A DNA stretch of 64,000 nucleotides from Paenibacillus stellifer. GTDB taxonomy: Bacteria > Bacillota > Bacilli > Paenibacillales > Paenibacillaceae. Positions 1 through 9,802 of this stretch are shown here, piece by piece; the stretch's first letter is position 1, and each line of letters begins with the position of its first letter. The position numbers were made by a program, and so were the translations under genes. The DNA lies in assembly GCF_000758685.1 (NCBI RefSeq), contig NZ_CP009286.1, forward strand, positions 3,378,501 through 3,442,500, written 5' to 3'. The notes below the pieces were generated by a model that searched no databases, was not told where the DNA came from, and was given only the letters and a program-made list of their open reading frames with translations.

Positions 1-3000
1 TCGCATAATACTCGATCGGATGGTAGAGCTTGAAGTAAGCGGTCCGTACAGCGGATATTACGTAAGCTGCGGCATGCGCCTTCGGGAACATGTACTGGAT
101 CTTGAGGCAGGAATCAATGTACCAGGCCGGAACCTTGCATTTCTTCATTTCCTCAATCCATTCCGGCGTAAGCCCCTTGCCCTTACGAACGCTCTCGGTA
201 ATCTTGAAGGCCAGGCCCGCGTCCATACCAGCTTTGTAAATCAGATAGAGCATGATGTCGTCGCGGCAGCCGATTACGGTCTTGATGTTGCAGGTGCCGT
301 TCTTGATCAGCTCCTGGGCATTCCCGAGCCATACCCCGGTCCCGTGGGACAGACCGGAAATCTGAAGTAAGTCAGCGAAGCTCGACGGCTTCGATTCGAT
401 GAGCATCTGGCGAACGAACTTCGTGCCCATTTCCGGCACCCCGTAGGTGGCGACCGGCGTCCGGATTTGCTCCGGCGTCACGCGCAGCGATTCCGTAGAG
501 TTGAACATGCTCATGACCTTAGGATCGTTCATCGGAATGGTCGTCGGGTCAATGCCCGTCAAATCCTGAAGCATACGCATCATGGTCGGATCGTCGTGCC
601 CCAGAATATCGAGCTTCAAGAGGTTCGAGTCAAATGCATGATAGTCGAAATGGGTTGTCTTCCACTCGGCGTTGACATCGTCGGCCGGATACTGCACCGG
701 GGTGATGTCCTCGACCTCCATATAATCCGGAACGACGACTATACCGCCCGGATGCTGTCCGGTGCTTCGCTTGACGCCCGTGCAGCCGGCGGCGAGACGC
801 TGAAGCTCCGCGCCCCGCCAGCGCTTGTGATGGTCTTCCTCGTATTTCTTCGCGAACCCGTATGCCGTCTTCTCGGCGACGGTGCCGATTGTGCCGGCAC
901 GGAATACGCTCTTCTCGCCGAACATGACCTTCGTGAAATTATGCGCCTCCGGCTGGTATTCGCCGGAGAAGTTAAGGTCAATATCGGGGACCTTGTCTCC
1001 CTTGAAGCCGAGGAAGGTCTCGAACGGGATATCCTGGCCCTCTCCCTTCATGGGCTGTCCGCAGTCCGGACACAGCTTGTCCGGAAGGTCAAAGCCGCTC
1101 GGCACGCTGCCGTCGAGAAACCATTCGCTGTGCCGGCACTCGGAATTGCGGCAAATATAGTGGGCCGGCAGCGGATTAACCTCAGAGATGCCGAGGAACA
1201 TTGCGACGACGGAGGAACCGACGGAGCCCCGGGAACCGACGAGATAGCCGTCGCGGTTTGACTTTTTGACAAGCCGCTCGGAAATCAGATAGTTCGCCGA
1301 GAAGCCGTATTTGATGATCGGCGCCAGCTCTTTTTCCAATCGGGCAGTGACGACCTCGGGCAGCTCCTCGCCGTAAATCTCTCTCGCCGTGCGGTAACAG
1401 GTTTCGCGGATCTCTTCGTCCGCCCCTTCGATGTTCGGGGTGAACAATTCGCTCGGAAAGAGCGGGTACTCCTCGAAGCGTTCGGCCAGCTCCACCGTGT
1501 TCGTGACGACGACTTCCATTGCCTTCTCGGTACCGAGAAACGCGAACTCCTCCAGCATCTCCTCCGTAGTCCGGAAATGGGCGTCCGGCTTGCGCTGGTC
1601 CTTAAGCGGACTGAACCCGGTGATGCCATGGATCGTAATATCGCGGAACAGCTTGTCGCGCGGCTCCAGGTAATGCACGTTCCCGGTTGCGATTACCGGC
1701 TTGTTCAATTTCTCCCCGATCTCGCAAATCCGTCTGACGACATCCCGCAGCTCCTCGGGGCTGGCCACGAATCCTTTGTCCACCAGATGCATGTACATCG
1801 TCAAAGGCTGGATTTCCAGCACATCGTAGAATTCGGCGACTTCAATCGCCTCTTCAACCGTTTTGTTCAGCACAGTCTCGAAGAATTCGCCGCGCTCGCA
1901 TCCCGAGATGACCAGCAGTCCGTCGCGCAGCTCCGTCAGCTTCGATTTAGGTATGCAGGGAACACGTTTAAAGTATTCCGTATGCGACATCGAAATCAGC
2001 TTGTACAAATTCTTCTTCCCTGTTGCATTGAGTGCATAAATCCCGCAGTGGAACGGTCGGGTGTTGGACAAATCGGTGCCGACATAATCATTCAGCCGGT
2101 CCAGCATCGTCAGGTTTTTCAGCTTCTCGGCGTCGGCCAGCAGCCCGTTCAGGATGCCTCCGAGCGCAACGGTATCGTCAACCGCCCGGTGATGGCTCTC
2201 GAGCAGCACCTTGTACTTATCGGCCAGCGTGTTCAGACGGTGGTTCTTCATCGTCGGATGCAGCAGGCGGGCAAGCTCCAAGGTATCGAGGAACGGGTTC
2301 GGCAGCTCCTTCCGTCCGTACTTCAGCAGCGATGCCTGAATAAAACCCATATCAAACCGTGCGTTATGCGCGACCAGGACGCCGTCACCGATAAATTCGA
2401 CGAATTCGCCAAGGACCGGCTCGAGATCGGGCGCATCCTTGACCATTTCATCCGTGATATTGGTCAGCTGCTGAATATGATACGGGATTTTCTCATGCGG
2501 ATTGACGAAAGTTGAATACCGGTCGATCTCTTGACCGCCCTGCATCTTCACGGCTGCAAGCTCTGTAATGTTGTTGCGGGTAATCGACAGACCGGTGGTC
2601 TCGATATCGAATACGATATAGGTCGCATCCTTCAGCGAAATCGGCAGCGGATTCTCGACGACGTTGACCGCATCGTTGACCACATTCGCCTCTACGCCAT
2701 ACAGCATCTTGATCCCGTTCTTCTTGGCCGCCTTGGCGGCATCAGGATAGCATTGGACCCCGCCGTGATCGGTAACCGCAATCGCCGGATGGCCCCACTT
2801 GGCGGCTGTCTTGATATAAGCGTCTACCGGCGAAACGGCGTCCATTGTGCTCATGGTCGTGTGAAGGTGGAATTCGACCCGCTTGTTGGCGGCATTGTCC
2901 TTTCGTGCAGGAGGAGCCACCACCTCGGACAGATCCGATGGGATCATGACAAGCTCTGGCGTCTGCATGAAACGGTCGTATTCCACACGCCCGCGGGCTC

Positions 3001-3889
3001 TGACCCATTTGCCATTCGCCAGCTGGCTCATGATCTTCAGGTCATCCTTGGTCTTCGCGAACATTTTTATCTGAAGCGAATCGGTAAAGTCGGTCAAATT
3101 ATAGGTGAACAGCGTGCTGCCGTTGCGCAGCTCCTTGCTGTCCAAGCCGAATATCGTTCCTTGTACGGCGATCTTCTTCTCTTCATCCTGGATTTCGATG
3201 ATGGGGACAGGTTGTTCCTTGATATCATAACCAATCTGAAGCGGCACGGCTTCCTCGTCACCGCTGTCCCCTCCCGGCACCTCGGCCTCCATCGCCGTCA
3301 TCATCTGTTCGATAAATTCCCGCTGCTCCTGCTGAAGCTTCTGCTGGAATTCCTCAAACTCTTCGGCCTTGTTCTCCTTCGCTTCCAGCAGGACTTTGAC
3401 ATTCAAGTGCAGTCCGAAATACTTCTCATAGAATTTGACGATCGCACCGTCGATGCCCTTCTTCTTCGCCAAGTCCAGCGACATCTGGTCCCTCATCTTC
3501 AGAAGCAGGTTCTCGCCTTGAATCTCCTGAGTAGACCGGGTCAGCCAGCCGTTGACCGAAGGAATCTCGCGGTGAACCCATTCCAGGAACAGACCCCAGT
3601 ATTCTTGAACAATATCGGAGCGGCTCACCTGTTCCTCATACAGAAATAGAAAGCCAACCTTCGCGATATGCTGCAGCCGCTCCCGCATGCGGACACAGAA
3701 CGTCCGGTATGCCTGTGCGGGTACTAGACTCTGCTTCGCAACGACGATCATCCAGTCCCGATTGCCCCTGCTAATTTCGACCCGTTCGATATAACCGTCG
3801 AGGAAATACGGATCGACCAGCGCGGGCGGCACATCTCCCTGCTTCATGAGCAGCTCGAATCGTTTTCTTTTCTCCTCGCTAAATGCCAT
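1..3889 (-). CDS. polC: DNA polymerase III PolC-type alpha subunit (3' end cut by window)
   Basis: This is the replicative polymerase of low-GC Gram-positives, combining polymerase and 3'-5' proofreading activity. It is open from an ATG at 3889 to the window edge, about 1296 codons; the family is about 1440 residues, so the C-terminal end lies outside. The visible order is an N-terminal domain, an OB-fold region, a PHP domain starting at HLHTT (about residue 341), an exonuclease inserted within PHP with DIETTG at about residue 428, the second part of PHP, then the palm with PDIDLNFSG, whose aspartates are at about 969 and 971. The start has a GGTGGGGGAAGC Shine-Dalgarno. It follows proS, as in Bacillus. 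Several long plus-strand open frames here are antisense shadows. Confidence 0.97.
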   Translation of the reverse strand, partial: MAFSEEKRKRFELLMKQGDVPPALVDPYFLDGYIERVEISRGNRDWMIVVAKQSLVPAQAYRTFCVRMRERLQHIAKVGFLFLYEEQVSRSDIVQEYWGLFLEWVHREIPSVNGWLTRSTQEIQGENLLLKMRDQMSLDLAKKKGIDGAIVKFYEKYFGLHLNVKVLLEAKENKAEEFEEFQQKLQQEQREFIEQMMTAMEAEVPGGDSGDEEAVPLQIGYDIKEQPVPIIEIQDEEKKIAVQGTIFGLDSKELRNGSTLFTYNLTDFTDSLQIKMFAKTKDDLKIMSQLANGKWVRARGRVEYDRFMQTPELVMIPSDLSEVVAPPARKDNAANKRVEFHLHTTMSTMDAVSPVDAYIKTAAKWGHPAIAVTDHGGVQCYPDAAKAAKKNGIKMLYGVEANVVNDAVNVVENPLPISLKDATYIVFDIETTGLSITRNNITELAAVKMQGGQEIDRYSTFVNPHEKIPYHIQQLTNITDEMVKDAPDLEPVLGEFVEFIGDGVLVAHNARFDMGFIQASLLKYGRKELPNPFLDTLELARLLHPTMKNHRLNTLADKYKVLLESHHRAVDDTVALGGILNGLLADAEKLKNLTMLDRLNDYVGTDLSNTRPFHCGIYALNATGKKNLYKLISMSHTEYFKRVPCIPKSKLTELRDGLLVISGCERGEFFETVLNKTVEEAIEVAEFYDVLEIQPLTMYMHLVDKGFVASPEELRDVVRRICEIGEKLNKPVIATGNVHYLEPRDKLFRDITIHGITGFSPLKDQRKPDAHFRTTEEMLEEFAFLGTEKAMEVVVTNTVELAERFEEYPLFPSELFTPNIEGADEEIRETCYRTAREIYGEELPEVVTARLEKELAPIIKYGFSANYLISERLVKKSNRDGYLVGSRGSVGSSVVAMFLGISEVNPLPAHYICRNSECRHSEWFLDGSVPSGFDLPDKLCPDCGQPMKGEGQDIPFETFLGFKGDKVPDIDLNFSGEYQPEAHNFTKVMFGEKSVFRAGTIGTVAEKTAYGFAKKYEEDHHKRWRGAELQRLAAGCTGVKRSTGQHPGGIVVVPDYMEVEDITPVQYPADDVNAEWKTTHFDYHAFDSNLLKLDILGHDDPTMMRMLQDLTGIDPTTIPMNDPKVMSMFNSTESLRVTPEQIRTPVATYGVPEMGTKFVRQMLIESKPSSFADLLQISGLSHGTGVWLGNAQELIKNGTCNIKTVIGCRDDIMLYLIYKAGMDAGLAFKITESVRKGKGLTPEWIEEMKKCKVPAWYIDSCLKIQYMFPKAHAAAYVISAVRTAYFKLYHPIEYYA

Positions 3890-3938
3890 GCTTCCCCCAC
3901 CTTTACATTCCCCGATAAAGCGAGGTCTATGCTGATGC

Positions 3939-3980
3939 ATATAGGCAGGGCAAGCTTCTTCGGCTTATCCCTGCCTATAT
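3939..3980. repeat. 12-bp perfect inverted repeat between proS and polC
   Basis: ATATAGGCAGGG (3939-3950) is the exact reverse complement of 3969-3980, and the 18-base loop holds a nested AAGC/GCTT pair. No T-run follows on either strand, so it is not a standard intrinsic terminator. It could be an mRNA processing or stability element between the two genes, or a weak terminator. Confidence 0.55.
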
Positions 3981-4069
3981 AGGTAATTGCGTCCGGTTAT
4001 CCCTGTAAGCTTACAATCTATCTCTATGTTAATCGAAATCCGGATTCCCTTCCAGGGTCCCCGGCACTT

Positions 4070-5518
4070 TTAATAGGCTTTGGCAAAAACTACTGTATGC
4101 TGCGCCGGCTTGCCGCAGCAAATACAGGTGCTCTTCGTCTCAGCCGGCTCGAACGGAATGTTCCGGCTTGTCGCGCCGGTCTCTTCCTTCACCTTCGCCT
4201 CGCAGGCATCGTCGCCGCACCAGCCAGCAAGTGCGAAGCCGCGCTTCTCTTCCATCTCGTTCTTCAGCTCGTCCATCGTATCTGCGGAATAGAAATGCTC
4301 CTCACGGAATTTCAAGGCGCGCTCGTACATTTCCTGGTGCACCTGTTCCAGCATCTCTTTCACTTCTTCAACGAGACGGTCCTGTTGAACAACCTTCTTC
4401 TCGCCGCTGATCCGCGATACAAGCACACAGACGCCGTTCTCCATATCACGGGGTCCAAGCTCCAGTCTTACCGGTACGCCGCGCATTTCATATTCGTTGA
4501 ATTTCCAGCCCGGCGTTACATCGGTACGATCGTCCACACGGACGCGGACACCGGCGGATTTCAGTTCCTTGAACAGCTCGTCGGTCCGGGCTACAACCGC
4601 TTCCCGTGTCTTAGGCGGACCGATTGGGATCATGATCACCTGGGTAGGCGCCACCTTCGGAGGCAGTGCAAGGCCGCGGTCATCGCCATGAACCATGATC
4701 ATGGAACCGATCAGCCGGGTGCTTGTTCCCCACGAAGTCGTATGCACGTACTCAAGATTGTTCTCGCGGCTTAAGTACTGGATGTCAAAAGCAACAGCGA
4801 ACTTGGTGCCGAGGTAATGGGAAGTGCCTGCCTGAACGGCTCGTCCATCTTTCATCATCGCCTCGATCGAATAAGTATCCACCGCTCCGGCGAAGCGCTC
4901 GGAAGGCGTCTTCTGTCCCGTAATGACCGGAATCGCCAGATAGCCTTCCACGAAATCGCGGTAGACTTCCAGCATCCGCATCGTCTCTTCGCGGGCTTCC
5001 TCTTCATTCTCGTGGGCCGTGTGGCCTTCCTGCCACAGGAATTCACTCGTCCGAAGGAACGGAAGCGTCCGCTTCTCCCAGCGCACCACGTTCGCCCACT
5101 GGTTGATCAGAACCGGAAGATCGCGGTAGGATTGAATCCATTTGGAGTACATATGGCCGATCATCGTCTCCGAAGTCGGACGTATCGCCAGACGCTCTTC
5201 CAGCTTATCGCCTCCGGCTTCCGTTACCCACGGAAGCTCCGGATTGAAGCCTTCGACATGCTCTTTCTCTTTCTGGAAAAAGCTCTCGGGAATGAACAGC
5301 GGAAAGTAAGCGTTCCGATGTCCCGTTTCCTTAAAGCGCCGGTTCATCTCCTCCTGGATATGCTCCCAGATTTCAAATCCGTCCGGTTTGAACACGATGC
5401 AACCGCGGACCGGAGAGTAGTCCATGAGGTCCGCTTTCTTGATTACATCGATATACCATCGCGAGAAGTCTTCGCCCTGAGGCGTGATCTCCGTAACAAA
5501 CTGCTTGTCTTTAGCCAT
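4070..5518 (-). CDS. proS: Prolyl-tRNA synthetase, archaeal/eukaryotic-type
   Basis: It charges tRNA-Pro with proline in the cytoplasm. At 482 residues it lacks the large editing insertion of the usual bacterial enzyme (about 565-570 residues) and has the archaeal/eukaryotic layout. Class II motifs are visible: motif 1 region around PLFIPESF (73-80), TSE at 115-117, and motif 2 in RTSEFLWQEGHT (156-167). The C-terminal extension carries a zinc-type cysteine set (C434, C439, C465, C467/C468) and ends with tyrosine, as in this subclass. The ATG at 5518 has a GAGGAA Shine-Dalgarno. It lies between rseP and polC, the place where Bacillus subtilis keeps its bacterial-type proS. Confidence 0.96.
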   Translation of the reverse strand: MAKDKQFVTEITPQGEDFSRWYIDVIKKADLMDYSPVRGCIVFKPDGFEIWEHIQEEMNRRFKETGHRNAYFPLFIPESFFQKEKEHVEGFNPELPWVTEAGGDKLEERLAIRPTSETMIGHMYSKWIQSYRDLPVLINQWANVVRWEKRTLPFLRTSEFLWQEGHTAHENEEEAREETMRMLEVYRDFVEGYLAIPVITGQKTPSERFAGAVDTYSIEAMMKDGRAVQAGTSHYLGTKFAVAFDIQYLSRENNLEYVHTTSWGTSTRLIGSMIMVHGDDRGLALPPKVAPTQVIMIPIGPPKTREAVVARTDELFKELKSAGVRVRVDDRTDVTPGWKFNEYEMRGVPVRLELGPRDMENGVCVLVSRISGEKKVVQQDRLVEEVKEMLEQVHQEMYERALKFREEHFYSADTMDELKNEMEEKRGFALAGWCGDDACEAKVKEETGATSRNIPFEPAETKSTCICCGKPAQHTVVFAKAY

Positions 5519-5582
5519 ATAATGGTATTCCTCCTGTTAATAAGCCTTGCCCGGGAGTTCGCCGGACAAGGCCGAAGCAATA

Positions 5583-6857
5583 TTAGCCGCTGATGAGCCG
5601 CAGAATATCATTGTACGTCACGGCAATCATCAGAAGAAAGAGCATAGCGAAACCTACGAAATGAACCATCCCTTCCCGTCCGGGATCGATAGGCTTGCCC
5701 CGGAGCGCCTCCACTCCAAGAAAGACGAGACGGCTGCCGTCAAGCGCCGGTATCGGCAGAAGGTTGAAAATACCGAGATACAGACTGAGAATCGCCGTCC
5801 AGTGGGTGAGATAGACGATGCCCTGCTGGGCAATCCGTCCCGTCAGCTCCATCGTTCCGACCGGACCGCTCAAATCATTCATATTGAAATGATTGATCAG
5901 CTGACGGAATCCGAGGAAGATTTGTTCCGTTGTATCCACCATCATATTTCCAGACAGCTTGAAGGTCTCTCCAATTCCGGCGTCCCTTGTCGGAAGCATC
6001 GGAGTTATGCCGACCTTGCCACCTTCCTGTCCTTCCATCGTACGCGGCGTCATTGTGACTGTAAAAGTCTCGTCTCCGCGCTTGATCGTCCAATCCATCG
6101 GCTTGCCCTTCGACTCAGAAGTCAAATCAATCATCTTCTGATAATCCGCGCCGATCTTCTCGCCGTTAATTGATTCAACAATGTCGCCTTTCTTCAAGCC
6201 TGCTGCCTCGGCAGGCATGCCCTTGGATACGTCGCCCACCTCCAAGTAGGTCGGATTCTCCACGGCGACGCCAGCCATCTGGATGTAGACGCCGAACAGG
6301 ATAAAGGCGAGCAGGAAGTTCATCACCGGACCTGCAAGAATGGCAATCGCGCGCTGTCCAACGGTTTTGCTGCCGAACTGCCGGTCTCGCGGGGCGATCT
6401 GAATCTGCTGGCTGCCTTTGACCATCATCGCCTGCGGATGCACGGCATAAGTCTCGACCTCGCCGTCAACATCAAGCCGAATTTGCAGATCGTCCTCCAA
6501 ATCGACGCTCTGGGCTTCTCCGCGTATCACATTGCGGCGCGTGTCCAGCTGATCCAGATAAATGCTCTTGATGACCTTACCTTCTCCCAGCCGGACCGCT
6601 ATGGTCTGGCCGGACGATATTTCCACAATCTCCGGGTCCTCGCCCGCCATACGGGCATAGCCCCCGAAAGGCAGAAGACGCAGCGTGAATTGGGTCTCTC
6701 CCCTTTTATACGAGAACAGTTTCGGACCGAAACCGATAGCAAACTCCCGGACCAGGATACCGGCTCGTTTGGCGAAGTAAAAATGCCCCCATTCATGCAC
6801 GGTAACCAGGACAAAAAACATGAGCACCGTCAAAAAGACGACTCGAGCCATTTCCAA
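5583..6857 (-). CDS. rseP: RIP metalloprotease RseP/RasP (site-2 protease)
   Basis: This membrane zinc protease performs intramembrane cleavage of anti-sigma factors and remnant signal peptides. The zinc motif HEWGH lies at residues 21-25 in the first transmembrane segment, a PDZ domain occupies the middle (motifs such as GMPAEAAGLKKGD), and the third zinc ligand motif LDG is near residue 373 within NLLPIPALDG. The chosen start is TTG at 6857, placed 9 bases after AAGGAGG; an ATG at 6851 is the alternative, and the longer TTG at 6866 touches the Shine-Dalgarno. The product is about 424 residues, typical for the family. It lies downstream of dxr, as in Bacillus. Confidence 0.96.
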   Translation of the reverse strand: MEMARVVFLTVLMFFVLVTVHEWGHFYFAKRAGILVREFAIGFGPKLFSYKRGETQFTLRLLPFGGYARMAGEDPEIVEISSGQTIAVRLGEGKVIKSIYLDQLDTRRNVIRGEAQSVDLEDDLQIRLDVDGEVETYAVHPQAMMVKGSQQIQIAPRDRQFGSKTVGQRAIAILAGPVMNFLLAFILFGVYIQMAGVAVENPTYLEVGDVSKGMPAEAAGLKKGDIVESINGEKIGADYQKMIDLTSESKGKPMDWTIKRGDETFTVTMTPRTMEGQEGGKVGITPMLPTRDAGIGETFKLSGNMMVDTTEQIFLGFRQLINHFNMNDLSGPVGTMELTGRIAQQGIVYLTHWTAILSLYLGIFNLLPIPALDGSRLVFLGVEALRGKPIDPGREGMVHFVGFAMLFLLMIAVTYNDILRLISG

Positions 6858-6958
6858 GTTTGGCAACCTCCTTCTGGTGAAAGACCGAAGTATGTCCTTT
6901 TAATTTATCATTATTCTCCGATCCGGCACAAGAGAATCAGCCAAGCCCTGCTAATTTG

Positions 6959-8098
6959 TTATAGAAGTTCCGCAAGCTTCCGGACGCTCCGGTCGCATTC
7001 CTCGATTTCCTCGAGATTAGGGTGCAAAACGGGGGTATGTCCGGCAATCGCCTTCTCCAAAATTTCCTCAATACGGAGAAATGAAATTTCACGGCGCAAA
7101 AAGCGGGCTACCGCGATCTCATTCGCCGCGTTGAATACCGTAGTCGCCGTTCCGCCCAGCTTGCCGCATTCAATCGCCATTCTCAACGCCGGATAACGTT
7201 CAAGATCCATCTCACGGAACGTCAGCTGCCCCGCCTGTGCCAGCGACAGCCGCTGTGCCGGAGAAGGCAGCCGCTTCGGATATGTCAAAGCATATTGAAT
7301 CGGCACTCTCATGTCAGGACTGCCCAACTGGGCGATAATGCTGCTGTCCTTGAATTCCACAAAGGAGTGAACGACGCTCTCCGGATGCAGCAGCACGTTG
7401 ATCTGTTCATAAGGGAGACCAAACAGCCAGTGGGCTTCAATTACCTCCAGGCCTTTGTTAACCATCGTTGCCGAATCGATCGTGATCTTCGCGCCCATGG
7501 ACCAGTTCGGATGCCGGAGTGCATCTTCAACCGTGACGTCCCGCAGCTGCTCTCTCGTCCGGTCGCGGAAGGAACCGCCCGAGGCGGTTATCGTAATGGA
7601 ATGAATATCATCAGGGTCTTCGCCATTCAGGCATTGGAATATCGCGGAATGCTCGCTGTCGATCGGCAGCAGTGATACTCCCTTTCGGCGAACCGCTTCG
7701 GTTACCAGATGCCCTGCAGTGACCAGTGTTTCCTTATTGGCTAGACCAATATCTTTTCCCGCTTCGATAGCGGCTAAGGTGGATCGAAGACCTACGCTGC
7801 CCACAACTGCCGTAACGACATAATCCGCGTCGCCCCCTGCAGCAATCTCCACCAATCCTTCTTCGCCGTAATACAGCTTGATGTCTCCAGGGATCTCCAG
7901 GCGAATTTGCTCAGCGAGCTCTCGGCTCGCTACAGATACCCGGCGCGGCTTGAAGCGTTTGATCTGTTCCAGCAGCAGCGCCGTATTGTTGCCTGCCGCC
8001 AGCCCGTCCACTTGAAAGCTCTCCGGATGAAGGGCCACAACATCCAGCGTCTGCGTCCCCACTGAGCCTGTAGAGCCCAGGATGCTTAGTTTCTTCAA
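6959..8098 (-). CDS. dxr: 1-deoxy-D-xylulose 5-phosphate reductoisomerase
   Basis: It makes 2-C-methyl-D-erythritol 4-phosphate from DXP using NADPH, the committing step of the MEP isoprenoid pathway. The 379 residues match the family length. The NADPH-binding loop GSTGSVG is at 8-14, and the metal and substrate region [11 protein letters not shown] and the flexible loop around [15 protein letters not shown] are present. The start is TTG with an AAGGTG Shine-Dalgarno 8 bases upstream. It sits between cdsA and rseP, linking isoprenoid supply with uppS nearby. Confidence 0.97.
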   Translation of the reverse strand: MKKLSILGSTGSVGTQTLDVVALHPESFQVDGLAAGNNTALLLEQIKRFKPRRVSVASRELAEQIRLEIPGDIKLYYGEEGLVEIAAGGDADYVVTAVVGSVGLRSTLAAIEAGKDIGLANKETLVTAGHLVTEAVRRKGVSLLPIDSEHSAIFQCLNGEDPDDIHSITITASGGSFRDRTREQLRDVTVEDALRHPNWSMGAKITIDSATMVNKGLEVIEAHWLFGLPYEQINVLLHPESVVHSFVEFKDSSIIAQLGSPDMRVPIQYALTYPKRLPSPAQRLSLAQAGQLTFREMDLERYPALRMAIECGKLGGTATTVFNAANEIAVARFLRREISFLRIEEILEKAIAGHTPVLHPNLEEIEECDRSVRKLAELL

Positions 8099-8128
8099 GG
8101 AACGTGCACCTTCTTTCCCACTCTAGTC

Positions 8129-8935
8129 TTAGTGATAGTACGGCAGCAGCGTCAGGATATGTATGAACGGAAAGACGATGATCCAGCTGTCGCAGCGGTC
8201 CAGAATACCGCCGTGCCCGGGGAGCAGCGAACCCGAATCCTTGATGCCGTACACCCTTTTATACGCCGATTGCACGAGATCTCCCAGCTGTCCAACGACT
8301 GCGCTGACCAGGCCAATCATTAACGATTGTCCATAGTTCAGCAGACCGGAAGACAAAGCCGCAAAAAACATCGCAATGACGATAGAAATGATGACACCCC
8401 CGGCGGCCCCTTCCACGGTTTTGTTGGGACTAATCGCCGGCCACAGCTTGTTCCGGCCAATTGCTTTTCCGACGAAATACGCGCCGGCGTCGCTGCCCCA
8501 AATGCAGCACAACAGCAAAAAAGTCCAGAATACGCCATGTCCGTCGGGAGCAGACCGGGATACCGCCATATAGGAAAAACCGGTTCCTATGTATAGCGCG
8601 CCGATGAACAGCATCGCCGCTAAGCGAATATCGGTTTTATTCTTGGAGAACACTGTAATGCACAGGAACAGAAACATGAGCAGCCACACACCTTGTATCC
8701 AGGTCAAGGGCGCGGACATGTCGAGCTTCTCCCATGGAATCATAAAGCCAAGCACCGCAGCATACCCGAGAGCCGCGCTTCCGCTCTTAGTCGAAAGGCC
8801 GGTCATTTTGACGAACTCATAATAGCCGATCAGTGCCATCGCGGTCAGCAGGAGCTGGAACCACCATCCTCCAAGGAGGCATAGTCCCAAGAACAAGGCT
8901 CCGGCCACCACTCCGGTTATCAGTCGCTGCTTCAA
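8129..8935 (-). CDS. cdsA: Phosphatidate cytidylyltransferase
   Basis: It makes CDP-diacylglycerol from phosphatidic acid and CTP for membrane phospholipid synthesis. The 268-residue protein is strongly hydrophobic with about seven to eight membrane segments. The C-terminal family signature is visible as a PNKTVEG block followed by LLPGHGGILDRCD. The TTG start lies 9 bases after AGGAG; a nearby ATG is in another frame. The short gaps to uppS and dxr suggest a shared transcript. Confidence 0.96.
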   Translation of the reverse strand: MKQRLITGVVAGALFLGLCLLGGWWFQLLLTAMALIGYYEFVKMTGLSTKSGSAALGYAAVLGFMIPWEKLDMSAPLTWIQGVWLLMFLFLCITVFSKNKTDIRLAAMLFIGALYIGTGFSYMAVSRSAPDGHGVFWTFLLLCCIWGSDAGAYFVGKAIGRNKLWPAISPNKTVEGAAGGVIISIVIAMFFAALSSGLLNYGQSLMIGLVSAVVGQLGDLVQSAYKRVYGIKDSGSLLPGHGGILDRCDSWIIVFPFIHILTLLPYYH

Positions 8936-8955
8936 ACATCCTCACTCCTACCTTG

Positions 8956-9723
8956 CTACTTAAGCCCGCCGTAACGGCGCGAGCGCCGCTGGTACTCAGC
9001 TACAGCCTGCAGCAGATGCTCTCTGCCGAATTCCGGCCAGTAGACGTCGGTAAACCATAGTTCACTATATGCCAGCTGCCACAGCATAAAGTTGCTGAGC
9101 CGCATTTCCCCGCTCGTACGAATCATCAAATCGGGATCAGGCAATCCGCCGGACAGCAGTCGGCTGTCAATCAATTGGGAATTGATATCATCAGGATTCA
9201 GCTTTCCTTCCGCTACTTCAATCGCCAATTCCCGCATGCAATCCTCAATTTCTTTGCGTCCGCCGTAATTCAGGGCAAAATTCAGAATAAGGCCGGTATT
9301 ATTCTCCGTTCGCTGTACCGCTTCTTCCATCGCCTTGCGGGTATAGGAGGGCAGCGCTTCGCTGTCGCCCATCACTCTAACCTGGACGTTCTTCTCGATC
9401 AGCTCATCCAGTTCAATGGCTAGAAACTCCACAGGCAGGCGCATCAGAAAATCGACCTCTTCTTTGGGCCGTTTCCAATTCTCTGTGGAAAAAGCATACA
9501 TCGTCAAAAATTCGATCCCCAACTCGTCAGCAGCAATCGTTACGCGCTTGACCGCCTTCATGCCATTCTGATGGCCGACAATGCGGGGCAATCCGAGCCG
9601 TTTGGCCCAGCGACCGTTGCCATCCATAATGATGGCCACATGCCGGGGAATATTGTCCGGCGAAATATCAACCGGCTGCTGCCGATCTTCCCGGCCCAGC
9701 CAAGATTGAACCCGTTTGATCAT
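8956..9723 (-). CDS. uppS: Undecaprenyl diphosphate synthase (isoprenyl transferase)
   Basis: This cis-prenyltransferase extends farnesyl diphosphate to the C55 carrier lipid for wall synthesis. The MDGNGRWA block (33-40) holds the catalytic aspartate D34, and the C-terminal block GEMRLSNFMLWQLAYSEL is intact. The open frame extends upstream to 9999, but those extra residues are basic low-complexity sequence antisense-like to frr. The ATG at 9723 follows GGAGGAAACGGTA, giving 255 residues, a normal family length. Confidence 0.96.
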   Translation of the reverse strand: MIKRVQSWLGREDRQQPVDISPDNIPRHVAIIMDGNGRWAKRLGLPRIVGHQNGMKAVKRVTIAADELGIEFLTMYAFSTENWKRPKEEVDFLMRLPVEFLAIELDELIEKNVQVRVMGDSEALPSYTRKAMEEAVQRTENNTGLILNFALNYGGRKEIEDCMRELAIEVAEGKLNPDDINSQLIDSRLLSGGLPDPDLMIRTSGEMRLSNFMLWQLAYSELWFTDVYWPEFGREHLLQAVAEYQRRSRRYGGLK

Positions 9724-9802
9724 TACCGTTTCCTCCATCTTTGCTTGCGAGAAAGAGACAAACCCCACCAATTGAGGAGGGGCCTTGATCTTTTGCGCTA
9801 TC

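Noticed and set aside
467..1261. 264-codon plus-strand open frame
   Set aside because: It is antisense to the conserved palm of polC; open because of codon composition.
2531..3649. 372-codon plus-strand open frame
   Set aside because: It is antisense to polC, whose PHP and exonuclease motifs are read clearly on the minus strand; no Shine-Dalgarno or recognisable protein.
9762..9782. Terminator between frr and uppS
   Set aside because: CCCC/GGGG stem is short and the following T-run is interrupted; not strong enough to call.
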